The notes beneath the pieces are model-generated. The model saw only the letters and a list, made by a program, of their open reading frames with translations. It was not told the origin of the DNA and ran no database searches. Both the position numbers and the translations under genes were made by a program. A stretch of DNA of 64,000 nucleotides, from NCBI GenBank assembly GCA_037043455.1, contig JAWPHD010011510.1, forward strand, positions 19,249 to 83,248. Direction: 5' to 3'. Numbering within the stretch: position 1 is the stretch's first letter; each line of letters opens with the position of its first letter. The stretch is from Cyrtodaria siliqua (taxonomy: Eukaryota > Mollusca > Bivalvia > Adapedonta > Hiatellidae). This document shows, piece by piece, positions 61,258 through 64,000 of the stretch.

Positions 61258-61695
61258 CCTTCCTTCCTTCCCTCCATCCCTCAATCCCTCCCTCCCTCTC
61301 TCCCTCCCTCCCTCCTTTCATCCCTCCCTCGTTCCTTCCTTCCTTCCTTCCTTCCTTCCTTCCTTCCTTCCTTCCTTCCTTCCTTCCTTCCTTCCTTCCT
61401 TCCTTCCTTCCTTCCTTCCTTCCTTCCTTCCTTCCTTCCTTCCTTCCTCCTCCTTCCCCTCCCTCCTCCTTCCTTCCTTCCTTCCTTCCTTTTCCTTCCT
61501 TCCTTCCTTCCTTCCTTCCTTCCTTCCTTCTCCTTCCTTCCTTCCTTCCTTCCTTCCTTCCTTCCTTCCTTCCTTCCTTCCTTCCTTCCTTCCTTCCTTC
61601 CTTCCTTCCTTCCTTCCTTCCTTCCTTCCTTTCCTTCCTTCCTTCCTTCATTCCTTCCTTCCTTCCTTCCTTCCTTCATTCATTCATTCATTCAC
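61258..61695. repeat. (CCTT)n microsatellite, about 435 bp
   Basis: Almost unbroken TTCC/CCTT on the plus strand, CCCTCC-rich at the left and CATT-rich at the right. Frames on both strands are pure repeat translation (FLPS, KEGR). Confidence 0.98.
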
Positions 61696-63400
61696 CCACT
61701 AATGCATTTTTTGTTAACTACTCTATGTTAGCCACCACTCTAGTGGTATTTAAAGGAAACCGTCCTTTTCCGCACTAAAGCAAGTAATACATTATAACAA
61801 ACATATGTGTATAAATATATTTATAGCCTACTCCATAGATATGTTCCAACAAAAACAAAAATAAGTAAATATAAGTGCTATTTAAAACAAGAAGATTATA
61901 AACATACTATAGTACACAGCGTGTTGTTGATATCTTGCTAAAACCAACAAAGGAAATATATGAAATACATCTGGCTAATATATATAAATAATACAATATA
62001 TAGTCCTATAGCAAATAATAAGGTATTAAACTTACTTATTCGCCATATATGTTATTATTAAATCCAATAAACCATTAGTGTACACCACTTTGTGAATACT
62101 GAAAGTTGATGCGACTATATGCCATACTACTCATGACGTAACTGGTCCGCAGAAAATAATCTATTTTTTAAATTCTTAGAAAAACGTAATCGATTTGGGG
62201 AAAATATAATGACCTATTTCTAAATTCATAGAAAACATTATTGAAATAATTAAATTATGCATTGTTACCGGAAAAATTAATATATATTCATGTTTAATGT
62301 ATTTGCGATTAAGCAAAGTTGTATTGCGTGTGTATGTTGAATTAGTTGTGGTATGTACATTTTAAAGGGACACATGGCAATCTTGAAATATGTATCATGC
62401 ATTAAAATTGGCACCTCGATTTATTGATCAAGTATCATTATTTTGACTTTAAACTTGCTGGAATACATTTAAATAAAAGACAATATAACCTGGAGTGTTT
62501 AATTTTCTTTCGTTTTCTGTCATAGGTTTACGTATCTGTCGTATAGGTGCAATATAACCAACAAACAGTAAAACAGTTTGCTTTATACATGTTACGTAGG
62601 AAACCAAATGGACGTTTAGAGAGATTACGAATCATGATTGTCATTGTGTCCCTAATAAATAACAATTGTGGTAAATCAATATGGATATTGATACGCAACT
62701 GTTCCAATAAATAATTCACAAACAAGTTTATATAGACAATCTATTTTAGAATTAACCTGTAAACACATTAATTTCAAGGACGAAGATGAAAACATATTCA
62801 TTTACCTTAGAAGGCAAAACGTCCCTTACTCAAGATAGTAAACTTCTATAAATAGGTGTTTAGACTGTATATCATGTATATAGAACATTTGTTTATATCG
62901 TGTGTTTGTATCTAATAATATCACTGTATAATTCTGACACGAATAGTATGCAATATCTGGGTTATCTTGTGTATTTGCAAAAAGGGGATATGATATCCAT
63001 GATTCCCATGTGGGAAGACGTTCAACAGGGTCCACATCAAACATCTAAATATCACCACAGCACAAACACATCACATCCCTAGCGCTCTGAAAGGAACATC
63101 GCAACAACAAACGCGAGAGTACAAGAGAACGGCCTGTGTAGAAGACGTGCCCGACAGAGGTGCATACTATGGAGTTGTACAAGTTGTATACACTTGGCAG
63201 ACAACTCGGATAACTCTGTCTTGTTCAATCAGCGGAGATGACAGTGAGCAGCCCAATCTGACACTACTATTACTTGTTTACCATGTAGTGTGACTTCAGA
63301 CACCACCGGACAACATCTCACCGCCAAAGCAACAACTACACAGAACGACCGTGAAACATCACTCCACACTACACAATATAAACGATCATAGTTAGGCTGA
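61696..63400. other. No recognised feature
   Basis: A+T-rich. 63000-63400 is more mixed in composition but shows no supportable frame. Confidence 0.6.
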
Positions 63401-64000
63401 AAAAAGTCACGGATGACCCTTATCCTTTTAGGAGCAATGGATAACAGGTCAAGGTTGCATGACCTGATCTTTCAAAACATTTCAAACTCTATCCGCACAA
63501 AACATTTCAACCGATATTTCCACCTCAGCAACTTCATGGATAGATATTCAAGGTGAACGGTTGATCTCTGTTTGTTTGAATGTTAGTAGGTCAAAGGTCA
63601 ATGTCGCCATGATCCGATCATGACAATCCATGTCCGCAAAAAAAACTTCAATATATATAGCCATGTTTATTAAACTTCAAAGATAGACTGTTCACGGTAA
63701 ACCAATGACGTTATATATTTGTGACAATTAAGTTAAAGGTCAAGGTCCAATATCCGCCGGATAATACTCTAATCTATAAATCGAGTTCTTCATATTCCAC
63801 AGTCTGTCCGAAGCAAGCGGTGATCCATATCATAAGAGTCATATGTCAATGTCTTCGTGACCCGTTCATAAAAATATATTTGTTGTATGGATAACACGAT
63901 TCAAAGTATTGAGCCGTGAAATTTGGACAATTTCATTTGAAATGCAAATAATAGGTGAATCAGGTAAAACAGCACACATGACTGAATGTTGGCATTATTT
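63401..64000. repeat. Degenerate repeat with AGGTCA-type words
   Basis: GGTCAAGGTTGCATGACCT (63449), GTCAAAGGTCAATGTCGCC (63592), TAAAGGTCAAGGTCCAATAT (63735) and GTCATATGTCAATGTCTTCG (63838) occur every 100-150 bp, suggesting an eroded tandem unit. Confidence 0.5.

Noticed and set aside
61205..61731. Frames of 130-174 codons on both strands (FLPS and KEGR repeats)
   Set aside because: Translation of the (CCTT)n microsatellite in several frames at once.

Overview
The window looks like nuclear DNA of an invertebrate animal. It is A+T-rich and intron-rich, has short coding exons with GT-AG borders, and is full of eukaryotic mobile elements: Penelope-like and LINE retroelements, tRNA-derived SINEs, a mariner, MITEs and foldback elements. 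The repeat vocabulary (SINEs with a GCAAGACACTTT core, ATTCA-type tails, about 165-bp non-coding arrays ending in a GCTGGCC/GGCCAG hairpin) resembles what I know from bivalve molluscs. That assignment is inference from memory, not a database result. Nothing in it resembles prokaryotic or organelle DNA.

The main coding find is a minus-strand gene assembled here from ten exons between 54473 and 16644. Every junction has GT-AG borders, all intron phases agree (1,2,1,1,1,1,1,2,0), and the joined frame of 966 nt ends at a stop. The predicted 321-residue protein has a signal peptide split over exons 1 and 2, several cysteine-rich 1-1 phase cassettes, one EGF-like domain, one membrane helix and a basic cytoplasmic tail: a type I receptor-like protein of unknown function. 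Its last exon has a decayed tandem copy just downstream.

Layout. 1-600: edge of a C2H2 zinc-finger gene with two frameshifts. 0.7-10.8 kb: MITE, Penelope-like fragments (one split by a SINE with target-site duplication), a pogo-like TIR element, and a mariner split by another SINE. 11.9-14.7 kb: a 2.7-kb TIR element. 16.6-54.5 kb: the receptor-like gene. Its introns hold Penelope-like copies at 22-24, 24 and 33-35 kb, LINE remnants at 18-19, 43 and 45-46 kb, a telomere-motif palindrome at 20.9 kb, a TA-flanked MITE at 37.5-38.6 kb, and a 3.7-kb element with GTCAAAACGTCCCC termini that contains a 167-bp satellite. 54.5-64 kb: mostly non-coding, with two foldback hairpins at 59.4-59.8 kb, a long CCTT microsatellite at 61.3-61.7 kb and AGGTCA-rich repeats at the right end.

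The gene's exons fit one transcript. The mobile elements are mostly dead or non-autonomous, and several nested insertions give a relative order of events.
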